Of a DNA stretch of 64,000 nucleotides, positions 21,702 to 32,373 are shown in pieces; the stretch's first letter is position 1, and every line of letters begins with the position of its first letter. This stretch comes from Dissophora ornata (lineage: Eukaryota; Mortierellomycota; Mortierellomycetes; Mortierellales; Mortierellaceae): NCBI GenBank assembly GCA_025201705.1, contig MU616621.1, positions 1 through 64,000 on the forward strand, read 5' to 3'. The notes below the pieces were generated by a model that worked only from the letters and a program-made list of their open reading frames with translations, was not told the origin of the DNA and searched no databases. The position numbers were made by a program, and so were the translations under genes.

Positions 21702-23053
21702 TCACCTGAATACGTCCGTGTTCCTGAAGCTAGAGTTGTCCTTCAGCGCGTCATTGTGGGTTTTGTACTCCATGATTGTATCTGCTGGCAGGTTCAACAC
21801 TCTCTTCATCGTATCCCTGATCTTCAGATTAATGCGACCTTCGTGCGCAGACTGGTTCCATATGGATAGAATATCCTCTGCGCCTCGAATCGACAGCACG
21901 ATACCGCAAATCTCTGATCCCACGTCAAATTGGTCACCAATAACCGCCACGACCTATTAGTTTGCGGAGATGAAGATTCAAACTTGTGTTAGAATTGGAG
22001 TTACAGAGAGAAAAAGAAAAAGAGAAAAAAAAAGATGATGATAGGACGTACCAAATTCTCCCAGTACCGACTCGCCAGACCCTTCTTGAGCCTCACAATC
22101 CATTTACCGCCATTGATGTTGGTTGCGTCCTCCCACACTGGCCGCACACCTTGCTTGAACAGATGATAATCGCTCACATGTGGCAGTTCGTGTGGCCGAC
22201 GAAGGTGCGAATATACAGCCCAAAAGTCCTCGACCGAGCCAAATGTCGCAATCTTCTTCATCGAGCTCTCGTAGTTCAGAATCTTGCTACCGGGAGCACG
22301 GTGCATGAACCAAAAGACCCAATTGAAGTGCAACGGGTGGATCTCCGATGACGCCGCCGTACCTCCATGGAGCGCCACGCTTCCAGAAAACGTCGCCGAG
22401 GTTGGCGTGCTGGCAACTACACCTGCGCCTGCGCCTGTACCTGCCGTTCCACCATATGTAGATGATGACGTCGTGTTCAAATTCCCCCCACCAAAACCCA
22501 AACCGCCCGACGACGACGACGATATGGAAGACAGTCCAGTCGACCTCGACATTCCTCCTGTAATCCCATAATCACCACCTCCGCTGCCTCTGGGCCCACT
22601 ATTGATATTGCTGTTCCCTGCGGTATCTAATGAGTCCGAGGTATTGTTGCTACTGTTGGGGCCCGTAAGAAAGGCCGAAAGACCGGGGTGGATGGCACCC
22701 GATCCATGATGATGGCTGCTACCGATGCTGTTGCTGCTCAAGGGTCCTGGAGAGATGGAGGAAAGGGAATTGGTCGATAACGTCGGCAATCCAGAAGCGA
22801 TGGCTGAGTTCTGACGTTGAAGTTGGACGAGTTTAGATCCTCCTGCTGGTACACTGCTGTCGCCTTGAGCACGGGTTCTGGCAACAAGGATGACAGAAAA
22901 TCAACGGCGTAAAAAAAAAAGGTTTTAGTACGATTGAGTTTTTGTTATTTTGTCCCGCTTGATCAGCTTCAAATGCAAATTGAAAAACTTGGGGAGAGGG
23001 GGAAAGATACAAAAAACGTACGACTTGCGAGAACTGCCCCAGACTGAATCCAT
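21702..23053 (-). CDS. eIF4E2: eIF4E2/4EHP-type mRNA cap-binding protein
   Basis: Exons 23053-23022, 22877-22052 and 21953-21702 join in phase to give 369 residues. The first ~150 residues are Ser/Gly-rich and low in complexity. The eIF4E fold follows: HPLHFNWVFWFMHRAPG, FWAVYSHLRRP, DYHLFKQGVRPVWED, GGKWIVRLKKGLASRYWENL, ILSIWNQSAHEG, IMEYKTHND. The ASR-WENL and TIMEYKTH motifs are typical of the 4EHP (class II) branch, which binds the cap weakly and usually represses translation. The position of eIF4E Trp56 is Tyr, as in class II. The position of Trp43 is still Trp, unlike most class II members. A TIR element carrying a promoter lies about 520 nt upstream in the same orientation. Confidence 0.9.
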
Positions 23054-23571
23054 AGTTGTAATAGCGGCCGAAAGAGGAATAGACGGTGTTGGTTGGGTTG
23101 GGTTGGGGGAAAGAAAAAACAAGTATAATCGCGTGTAGCGGTGCTGTGTGCTGTGAGTTCCTGCTCTTGTATTTGAGTGCGCGAGAAACTAAGATGAGCA
23201 AGCGAAGAGTGAGACAGAGTCGAGTTAGTGTCCATGGAAAGATGAGGTTGTTGTCAGTTGCCGGCATCCCGCCAGGGAACACCCATGTGATGCGCATGCT
23301 GCAGACAAAGTGGGGGGCGTGCCTGATCTGATCAGGTAGGGACAACGGTGGCAAACACACCGACGAGGCATCACAGCTGTGGACTGATTGATGGGAGAGC
23401 TCTAGAATCTGAGAATGACTAAACAAGACAGCCTGGGGTAATTACATTTTGTTTTGCTGGGTTGATGTACACAGATGGATGTGGGTTTCTCAGAAAAGAA
23501 AGAGAACGAGTGCTTGCACCTGGAAAGGATGATTGTTGTCAGAATAGCTTAGGAGCCGTTGCGTGAAACGA

Positions 23572-24384
23572 GGACAATGGGCGCGAAAATTACGTCACCG
23601 AAGTGACGAAACTCTCACGTCCACCCCTCGGTTGTAGTGTGTTTGCGACACACAAAGTTTTACGGTCCTGTTGATCAAACCCAACTGTTAGACTTTCCCA
23701 AACGATGTCTTCATAGTTGTAACATTAAAAGCATCAACAATAGACCTACAGGCTATCAGAGCCATAGGACCGGATTCGCGACCACGTATCGCTTCAACGC
23801 GCGGGGCGAGCCCCAGGTACGCGCTACGGTATTCAGAAGAGGAGAGCTTGGTTAATCGAACTATCGCTCTCTCCCCATTTCTCGCTGTCCTCTTGTGGAT
23901 AGCCGCAAAACGACAACAACGATAAAGAAGCTCGTGGAAACAAGGAAAGACAGAGAAGCCAAGCAAACACTGGACGTGGTCCAAGAAGTGAGGAGAAAAT
24001 GAGAGAGAGGGGAAGAAACGTCGAGAGAGTGTACCGCCTGTGGAGAGAGAGAAGAGAAATACATCTTGGACTTACTTGAAGCGTTCTATGGTGGCGAATG
24101 GAGAGGAAGAAAAGAGAAGAGAAGAGAAGAGAAGAAAGAGGCTCGCTTTTATACTCTTCCGAGTCAAAGAAGCTTCCAGCTTGAATGGTGGCGCAAATGA
24201 AAGCGCAATAAACAAGCTCTGTGTATCGAAACGGGATGGACCGTGGTGGATGACGATCGATAATTATGAATAAACAGGAGCGACGCAGAGCTACAGCTTT
24301 GCATTTCGGTATCTTGGATCAGAAAGCTAGGATACACCAGTCTACAGTGTATTGGCCAATCAGCGAATTTTCGCGCTCCAGTCC
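23572..24384 (-). mobile_element. TIR element carrying a promoter-like module, copy 1
   Basis: 813 bp, similar throughout to 49576-50439. The left end is GGACAATGGGCGCGAAAATT; the right end is a decayed inverted copy (AATTTTCGCGCTCCAGTCC). No target duplication remains. Next to the left TIR is a small palindrome, CGTCAC-CGAA-GTGACG (23593-23608), which includes a TTACGTCA word. Read on the minus strand the element contains TATAAAA (24153-24147), a long CTTCT-type pyrimidine tract, a CCATTCGCCACC leader and a GTAAGT donor with a CAG 38 nt later. An open stretch follows (about 98 codons, no ATG start, RSAYLGLAPRVEAIRGRESG). No transposase is encoded, so it is non-autonomous. Transcription from it would run towards eIF4E2. 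Confidence 0.8.
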
Positions 24385-24983
24385 TTACACCGTAACCGTG
24401 CTGCAAGAGTCGGTGACAAGTTTCGGTGTTCGCCCGCTTATTTTTTTTCTTCACTCAAAAGTTGGCGGGGTTTACTGGTAATATAATGAAATCCAAGGTA
24501 ACCAGCGTCAGCGATGGCGGTTGTTGCCAGCTCTCCCCTCTAGTATGGAAGAGATACAACGCACACACGACCAACAGTACGAAAGAAGGTCTTTTGTACC
24601 TCGACGCCGCGTACATTTGGATACTGGCAGCGGGGTAAGAACGTTAAATGCAACAAGTAAGAAAAGCGTTCTTTTCCTGTGAACACTCCAATCTAACTTC
24701 TCCAAGCGATCCACAGCACCTGAGCTAGTAACTCTTTTCTCCATCAGCGAGGAGGGGGGAGGGTTTCCTGTATCATATTTTTCTCACTGGATCTAACTTT
24801 GAATAGAATAACGTATTCAAAAAGGCGATGGGAATGTATTCCGGGATCGAGAGGAACATCGATCCATCCTTCAGGGCACCGGCTCCTAAGAATATGTACA
24901 AGATGCAATAAACAACAGCCATCCTTGACCATTACATATATGGTATGCTAGTTTTATTGCTTTTTTTATCGCGCATAGATACG
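24385..24983. other. Intergenic region; no gene seen
   Basis: Lies between the TIR element and the 3' end of the PP2C gene. No frame with family character. Confidence 0.45.
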
Positions 24984-27900
24984 CTAGACGATGGATGGGA
25001 CAGATTCCTGGCTTTTTGAACTGAAATCTTGCTTGACAATAACTGCTCTGGTCTTTGGTCGCCCCATCGGTTGGCTGTTCTGCTCTTGCGCCCGCACTGA
25101 AGCAGAATCAACTTTTATCCGCGATGAATTCTTCGCCGCCGTCCCTGCCATTTTCGAATCTAGATCTGGTTCTGGCTCTGTCAAATCCGAATCCGTATCG
25201 TCCTCACTTCGATTGCCATCCTCCGCCTTGCGCTGCAGTTCTTTCTCCCGCTCCAGCTGCTCGAGCTCTGCTTGCTCCTTCTGAATCTGCAGCTGCTTTA
25301 ATCGCTGCAACCGCTCCTCCTCCCGTTGTTTCTGATGTTGTTGCTGAAGGAGCATGATCTGCTGCTCTTGGATTCTTTGATGGTGAAGCAGTATCTGCCG
25401 CTGCTCGTACTCTTGTTGCTGATGTTGCTGCTTCAGCAATTGCTGCTTATTGAATGTCACCAGAATCGCAGTAAAGTCGTCGTACTCTTGGATCGAATCC
25501 GAATACAGCCCACAGGCACTCTCGCGGTCTGAGAGCGTGTACACGATTCGCTGGTGGTTCCAGCCTCGGTCGAGTTTGTCGCCAACAAATTGGCAGACTG
25601 TAGCATTCTGATCTTGCACCTTGCCACCGCGCTGGACATAGTCCCACAGTCCATCGGAGGCCATGAGGAGAAAGCCTTGTTGAATATCCGTGACATCGAT
25701 GAACGTAATGTCGGGTTTGCATCCCAGAACTGGGTTGGCAGGGTCGAGTTTGTAAAGGACATCCCCGATGCACGCCCCCAAGTTGACAGACGCGCAGTGC
25801 CCATTTTTAGTCATGTAAGGGATCCCATATGCATTGGATGCAGCATCCTTAACCCGTATCCGGGCTTCCTTCAAGGACTGGCGATGTTTCTTGTCGTTCT
25901 TGAGGGCTGGGTCGAATCTAATGACCTTGTCGTCATGTGTCACAAACTCGCCTCCATTGGCGTAAATCGTCTGTGCGAGTCGTTCGAGTGATGGTGTGTG
26001 GTCCTCGCTGTAGAAATCAACATTCCAACGTCCGACAGCGTCGCGGCTGCCCATCATCGTCCTTGAATCGCCCAGGTTCAGGCAGATTATCCACTTGTCG
26101 ATGAAGACGTTGACAATCAGTGTAGTTCCGTCACTGCCTGGATCGTCCGGAATTTGCTTTGATTTGAAGAGCAAGTATTGCTGCTTCTTGTAATCCAGGT
26201 ACTCCTTGTCGATCAACCGTATTGCCTCTGTGATCTGAACTTTGACCAGCTCTTGGACACTCGGCAGAGACAAATCCGAGGGCTTGTACTTGCCGAGAAT
26301 CACTTGCATGGCGCCTGGTATTGTCGCAATCACAAACGAGGAGCAGGCGCGACCACCGTGGCCATCTGTGATACAAAACAGTCGTCCAAGAAAACCGCCA
26401 TTGTGCTTCAGATCCGCAATGGCATAGCCATCTTCACAGTCGCCCTTTGGTAATCGCTCTCGACCACTGTTTCGAAGTCGTGGATACGTGTATCCCGTCT
26501 GCTGCTCCAGCGCAAACATGGATGGTTCTTGGTTGAGATCCACTCCATACTCGCCACGTCTATCTGGAAAATCATTTTCCTGTGCATTCTTCCCTCTAAT
26601 AAAGTCGAGTGGGAGGAGTGTTCAAGCATAAACGGCACTTGTCAGAAACACAAAATCAAATGCCCATTCAGTGTATCGCGGATATACATGGTGATAGAGA
26701 GGGAGGGGACACTTGGTCACCTACTTGAGATGCCGCATGTACTCTCCCGTCTGCGAGGGGTTGACGGAAAGATTCATTAGTGCTGCCTGGTTAATCTCGG
26801 TGTCATATACATAGCCTTTCGGCAGCTTTTTGAGTCCATTTGGAAGCGAATCTCTCCTTGCAGGCGCTTTTGAACGAGAAGAGGCAGAGGCGCTTGGTGA
26901 CCCGGTTCGATTGCGCTTCGAGCTGGAGGTGGTCCGCTGGCGACGTTGATTATTATTATTGGTATGATGTCGACCATTGCGTGTGTGCTGCCGAGTGTCG
27001 TCTTCAGAGCTATCCGAGCTCAATGTGTCTGACCTCCATCCTGAGACTGCTTTCGATTTCTTGTTCCGGTTCGTTGCTTCGCTGGACTGTCTAGGCTTCC
27101 GCTTCGCATTGGCGGGAGTGGCACCTGATCTCGCCTTGGGCGCCGCCGATTGTCCCTTCAAGGGCCTTCCCACTGGACCATCTACTAAGAATGGGATCGC
27201 GGCGGAAAACCTTGTTATTGAAGAATACCCAAGGAATATTTCCTTCCCCGCCATTATGCAAGCTGGTAATATCCCGTCCAACGTTCCCGATCTGTACCTT
27301 TCCGCGCTGCAGAGGCATTTGAATCTGACTCGGTCGCGTCAGAGTCCATGGAGCCATTGTGGATTGAAGGTTCCAGGGCCCTGGGAGCCATGCGGTAGTA
27401 TGTAGTACTGTTCATCCTGTGCTTCTCGATTGGCTCAAATGTCTTAAGTGTATTTGCGAGACTCAGCGCCGTGGAGATGGCGCCCTGAATCGTACCCTTT
27501 GGCGTGCGGCCACTATAACAATGAGTAGAGTGCTACAACAGTCAGTACGCTGCGCGATGAGGACGGCAATACGCGGCAGCAATTATGTCCATCAACCATT
27601 AACCGGCAACCGCAATGTACCCTAGACTGGCCAGATTGAAATGTCGGATTCCGTCTAGTAGCGTGTGAAATCAATTTGGCTCAATTTCCATGTTCGACTT
27701 GTCAAGAAGCGTTCAGCAATCAAACATCCGTGAATGACAATGGCAACATACCAACTAAGTCCGTTGCACTTTGCCAGACATTCCCGTACACAACCAAGAC
27801 TCTTGCAATGGCGACAAAGAGTGGATGCTTCAGTTGGTCGGGAAGTAGGTGGAAGACGGTCAACTTCGGCAGCTTCGCCTTACTGGTCAGCTTTGGGAGC

Positions 27901-28277
27901 GGGTCTCCTGGTTGTGAATCTACGGTGGCGATGCCGACTGGTGCTGGCTTCGGTTTCCGTGGGCGCTTTGAAGACGAGGTTGACGAGGAGACGGGAGAAC
28001 CTTCTTTTGATCGCTCTTGCGAAATATCTTCCTTGTCTGTGGGAACTAAACTCGTTGGACTAGACGGCTCGAGCTCTGTCGTTGTAGTGGACACTGCCGA
28101 TGGCTCCAACGTTACCAGTTCGCTGTTGCGGGTGTTTGATGTTTTCTGTTCAGGGTTGTCAATGTGGTTCTTGTTGTCTTGATGTTGGATCGTGTTCTCC
28201 CCGCTTTCAAGTTGTTGTGGTGGTGTGGATGGTTGGGTGAGGTGGGAGGGAAGGGCAGCATGGACGGCGAACTCCAT
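24984..28277 (-). CDS. PP2C-type protein phosphatase with HARE-HTH-like and basic N-terminal part
   Basis: The last two exons are firm: 27181-26725 and 26595-24984. They hold a basic AT-hook-like region (GPVGRPLKG, KRKPRQ) and then a PP2C domain with GDCEDGYAIADL, FCITDGHGGRACS, LNLGDSRTMM, LMASDGLWDYV and DDFTAILV, so the metal-binding acidic residues are present. A Gln-rich coiled tail and a disordered end follow. Upstream, exon ~27512-27298 encodes GRTPKGTIQGAISTALSLAN and KHRMNSTTYY, and joins 27181 in phase. The first exon starts at ATG 28277 and encodes LPDQLKHPLFVAIARVLVVY. These two together look like a HARE-HTH winged helix, a DNA-binding module. The first splice (donor GTATGT at 27751) does not give the right phase with the TATAG acceptor, so a microexon or a sequence error is likely. 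Confidence 0.7.
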
Positions 28278-28906
28278 TGTTGTTTTTCACGCCTTGTGCG
28301 TGCGTGTATGCAGGAAACCAAAGAGGGAAAAAAAAAAAAAAAAAAAAAAATGCTGTCCGCAGGGGAGCTTCGTGCTGGTGCTCTCTCTTTTTTGTTGTTC
28401 ACACAATGTCAAGTAGATGAAAATGCAGGGAACATGGATGGCCTACAGAAAAAGACCCCCCCCCTTCAACTGTTAGGACAGGGAGCGCAGTGTATGTCGC
28501 CCTTTTTCTCTGTTCGCAGAAACGAGGAAGCAGATAAAAGATAGATGTAATGAGAGGCGAACAATTGAATGAAGGCAGACAAAGTTGGATGAATAAAAAC
28601 GGGGAATCCACTTGAAAATGAATCTTGAATGTCTGATGAGAGTTGGGGACGCTGGATGGGCATGCAGACTGGGCAATGAAATGTGTAGACAAGAGCAAAG
28701 TTCAAGATGATCCCTGCTGCAGTTCCTGTTGTTTTTCGTACTGCAGCTTCCTGGGGGTGTAGTGACTGGCTCGGCGCGATATAGAAAATCGAGACGCGAT
28801 TTGAACACCGAGCAGGCGTCATTTTAATGTTCATTGGGCTAAAAGAGTGGGGAGTTGTTGTCTATGTTTGTGAAAGGGGTATTTGGGGCTACTGCAATGC
28901 AATCGC
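28278..28906. other. Promoter region of the PP2C gene; poly-A tract
   Basis: Contains a 23-nt A run (28328-28350) and a C run (28457-28464). No gene seen. Confidence 0.5.
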
Positions 28907-31106
28907 CTAGAGAAGCTGCAAATCATGGATAGCCCACAGTAGCGACGACTGGATATTCATCGGGAATGTGGTCAGCAGCTGGAGACACAACGGCTGCAAG
29001 TACTCAGGCCTAATGGGAAAGAAAATACATTCGAAATTTGATCAGTAAGATGCTGTCTGTCACTTCATCAATGCGAGGCGCACATTTAACACTGCAGAAT
29101 GACACATACCTCATCCACGGCGCCTCCACTTCAGCTTCAGCCTCGGGCTCAACGTCGTCCTCATGGATAGACGATGCATCGTCATCGCTAGAGCTGAACG
29201 TCGGTGACCTCCTAGGAAAATCGGACGCCAGCAGGACACTACTCACCATCGAACGTCGCTCATCCGGATCATCGAACCGGCAACTTGACACCTCGCTTCG
29301 ATGTCCTTCTGAAAAACTTCCCTTGATGCTAGTGAAAGCGCCCTCATTCTTCTCTTTCGAGACGTGGGGACTCGCAATGTCACTCCGATTATCCTTGACC
29401 GCTTCATCATCAGCCTTCTCATCCACCACCTCCTCGTCTTGCTGCTGTTGGACATCACCCCGTTGCTCTATAATCTTCTTGCGGGTCTCCTCCAAAAGTT
29501 CGGCCAGTCGCTCTTCAATGCGATCAAAAACCTCGAATGGTGCCAGTGGTGCAACCTTCGTGATCGACCCCAGCAAGAGCTGGATAAAATCGAGATGGTG
29601 CGGACGCTTCAGAGCCAGCTCTAGCACTTGCCAAAAGAATTCCATGACCAGAGTCGAAAGTGCAGGATAGTCTTGGTGATGGTGAGGAGCATTCGCATCG
29701 TTGTTGGTAGATTTGGGACGCGGCCTGAGCGGCGGCAGATCTGTGAGCGAGTTGATACCATAGGAGATCATGTTCAGCAGCGACCCTGAGGTGCCTGGGT
29801 TACGGATGGACTCCAGTGTGGGGTCCTGGAAAGCATGAAGGAGACCACCCGTGATGTAATTGACGCCCTGAAGATAAACGTCCCCGTCGGCAGTCGTTGC
29901 GAACTCTCCAAAGGCGACGTTGTTGTTTCGATCCGAGTTCTCGTCAATAGCATCCTTGAGCAGTAGAATCATCAGCTCAAATGGAGCCCTAACCTTGATC
30001 ACTTGATCGAGGAGCCATTGATAGCCAGTAGAGAAGGCAACTCTGTAAAAGGTCACACCATGGAGGGTCGCAACGGATCTGTGGCCAAGGTCATCGTCGT
30101 CCTCGATATCATCATCTGTAGGGATGACATAAAACTCGCGTGTCCGCAATGGCTGCTGAGAGTTGTAGGCGGTATACTGGTCAACCACATGGCGCAGAGC
30201 CTCCACGTTCGTTGCTCTGCAAGGATGGAGAGGGAGCGAGGGAGCTCCTTTCAGTAGATAAATGGACTCCTGCCCTCCGGGGGGGAAGAGGTAACCTGGC
30301 CTCAGCTCGGAGAGCTGCACCTCAGACATACGAAGGTCGCGGAACTTCTTGGATCCATAGAGGTTGCGAGCAATGGCCAGTTCACAGTGGTCTCTAATCT
30401 CGACTTTGGTCACTGCTACGCGACAGATCTGCTGGAGCGCATCGCGATCAAACATGAGAATCGCTTGTTCGTCCTCGCGGTCCTCAGGCCTTAATGACTT
30501 GGAGACCTTTTCCAGCAACTCGGGCTGGCTCTTACACATTTGTGTGATCTCCTCCTGGAGCAAAGCCGTAGTGGTGCCTTTAAGGGACAGGCGACCCGTC
30601 TGACTCATGACATCGAGTCCTCGGCGTAGGCGTGCGTTCAGGGAGCTGGTTTGGAAATCACGGTCGGAGCACCAGCTGCCGGTGTAGAGCAATCGCAGCG
30701 AGGACTCGAAGGCGTACAGTTCTTGGGGGTCCACACAAATGATCTCGACCACTTGAGATCCTTGGCTGTCTCTCTCGTCCAGGAGCGTGATTGCCTTCTC
30801 GCCCGTGTCTTTCTTTCCGGCGAGCAGGGCGGCAAAGAACTCGCTCTCCTTGGAGAGAATGCGAGAGTGGAGATGAAGTGTTTTTTTCAAGGAACCAGGC
30901 ACCTGAAGGGTCACTGTGACATCGCTGTAGAGACCCTCCTCAAACAGGACGCGACTAGCGCTCAGGTGCGGCATGGGGGTTGGTGGCGAGGGCAATGGTT
31001 CGGGGGGCAGCACAGGGCTACTGGCGGTCGGCGAGGAGATCGTCAGGGCGGACAGCCTCTTGGCCGGAGGGAACGAAGGCAGGAACGAGCTAAACTCCCT
31101 GTTCAT
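28907..31106 (-). CDS. BTB/POZ-domain protein
   Basis: Exons 31106-29110 and 29009-28907 give 699 residues. The start is ATG 31106; the frame remains open upstream but only through low-complexity sequence. After a Pro/Ser-rich head, residues about 55-150 form a BTB fold (LYSDVTVTLQVPG, LHLHSRILSKESEFFAALL, ELYAFESSLRLLYTGSW). A helical BACK-like region and a conserved-looking middle part follow (GVTFYRVAFSTGYQWLLDQV, GVNYITGGLLHAFQDP). The C-terminus is acidic and ends in an exon rich in Leu (PEYLQPLCLQLLTTFPMN). BTB proteins usually act as dimers, for example as cullin-3 adaptors; the partner here is unknown. Divergent from the KDM5 gene. Confidence 0.8.
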
Positions 31107-32373
31107 AGTGGCAACTGGTACTCTGTTCTGGTTTTGTGAGGTGGACGACAGGCGAGAGTGGGCGACGTAGCTGAGAAGAAGGTTGAGGGAAAAAAAAGGA
31201 AGAGAGAAGAGGAATGCTATGCAATGCCATGCCATGCCATGCCATGCCATGAGTGAGGAAGGATCTTTGCTCTGCCACGAGAACACTTTTTTTTTGGGAG
31301 AAAGAGAGTTTTTTTTCGTGTCATGGCCGTCTGTGTGGCCCTTTTTCTCCCTTCTTTCTTTCCCTTGTGTAACCATCAGGCTGACGGCAGACAGCAGAAA
31401 CACAGAAAGGAGATCAAGTTGATCAAGCTGGAAGAAAACCTTGTCCGTCGCCAATGGTATTTTAGTCTAGTTTGCCCATGCAACAAACAACACAACACAG
31501 GCAGACAGAGCGGCGAGCATGACACGGCCGACGGGAAAAGAAAGTGCATCCATCCCGTCGCTGTGTCTGCCCGCTCCCGGTTTTGCCATCGGCATACTGG
31601 AATATCGGACTATCAACCAAACACACACACACGTTTTGCATCATCGCCATGCTTAGTTTATACCGAGACGAGACAGGGAGAGGACGACAACCCAACAAAA
31701 ACAAACAAAACACGCTCCACTGATCACACTTTATACGTCCAGATGCCACGTGCTTTTGATGCGTTCAATTGACACCACTCTTGCCACAGGCTTTTGTCAT
31801 TGTGATGGGGTAGGTCCTGGGGTCCTGGGGTAGATCCTGGCATCCTGGGGTACCCACGCATGAGGCCACGGGACCAGACACAGAAAATCGTCCAATGCTC
31901 AGTTGCGACCAACAGTATCAGCAACGCGTGGAAAAAATAAGACAACCAGCCTGCACAAACCCAAACCCTAAATTAGAAAGGCTACGACGAGGATGTGCTA
32001 CAATCGCATCTGCTGCGTCACACAACCAACCAGCCAGCCATCCACATTGGCCAATACAATTGTAACTCTGTTTTTGGGCGGGGAAGAGCTGCCTCTGGAG
32101 ACGACCTCTTTCATTTTGTTCACACCACCTCGGCCACCCGTCTTCTAATCAACCCACTCGCGCGGTCGGCGTTCTTCCACAGGCCTCATTCTCATTCATC
32201 ATAACAGACTCGCCCACTGCATCAATGACCTGTTGATCTCGACCTGACCACAGTGTTCGTGTTCGCCATCACACCCACATCCCACCCTATCCACCCTCTC
32301 CTCCACAGACGCCCTTCTCTCGCCGACCAGGACCTGACTGCAATCTTGCCCCTATCCTTTCACTCAACCCAAA
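31107..32373. other. Divergent promoter region between the BTB and KDM5 genes
   Basis: Contains a GCCAT tandem repeat (31224-31251), an ACAC run near 31620-31632 and an imperfect repeat of TCCTGGGGT words (31806-31852). The CCAACCAACCAGCCAGCCA run is at 32024-32042. No gene seen. Confidence 0.55.

Noticed and set aside
23688..23984. 98-codon frame in TIR copy 1 (102 codons in copy 2) as a protein gene
   Set aside because: No ATG start; similarity between the two copies is expected for any part of the element. Kept only as a remark in the element entry.
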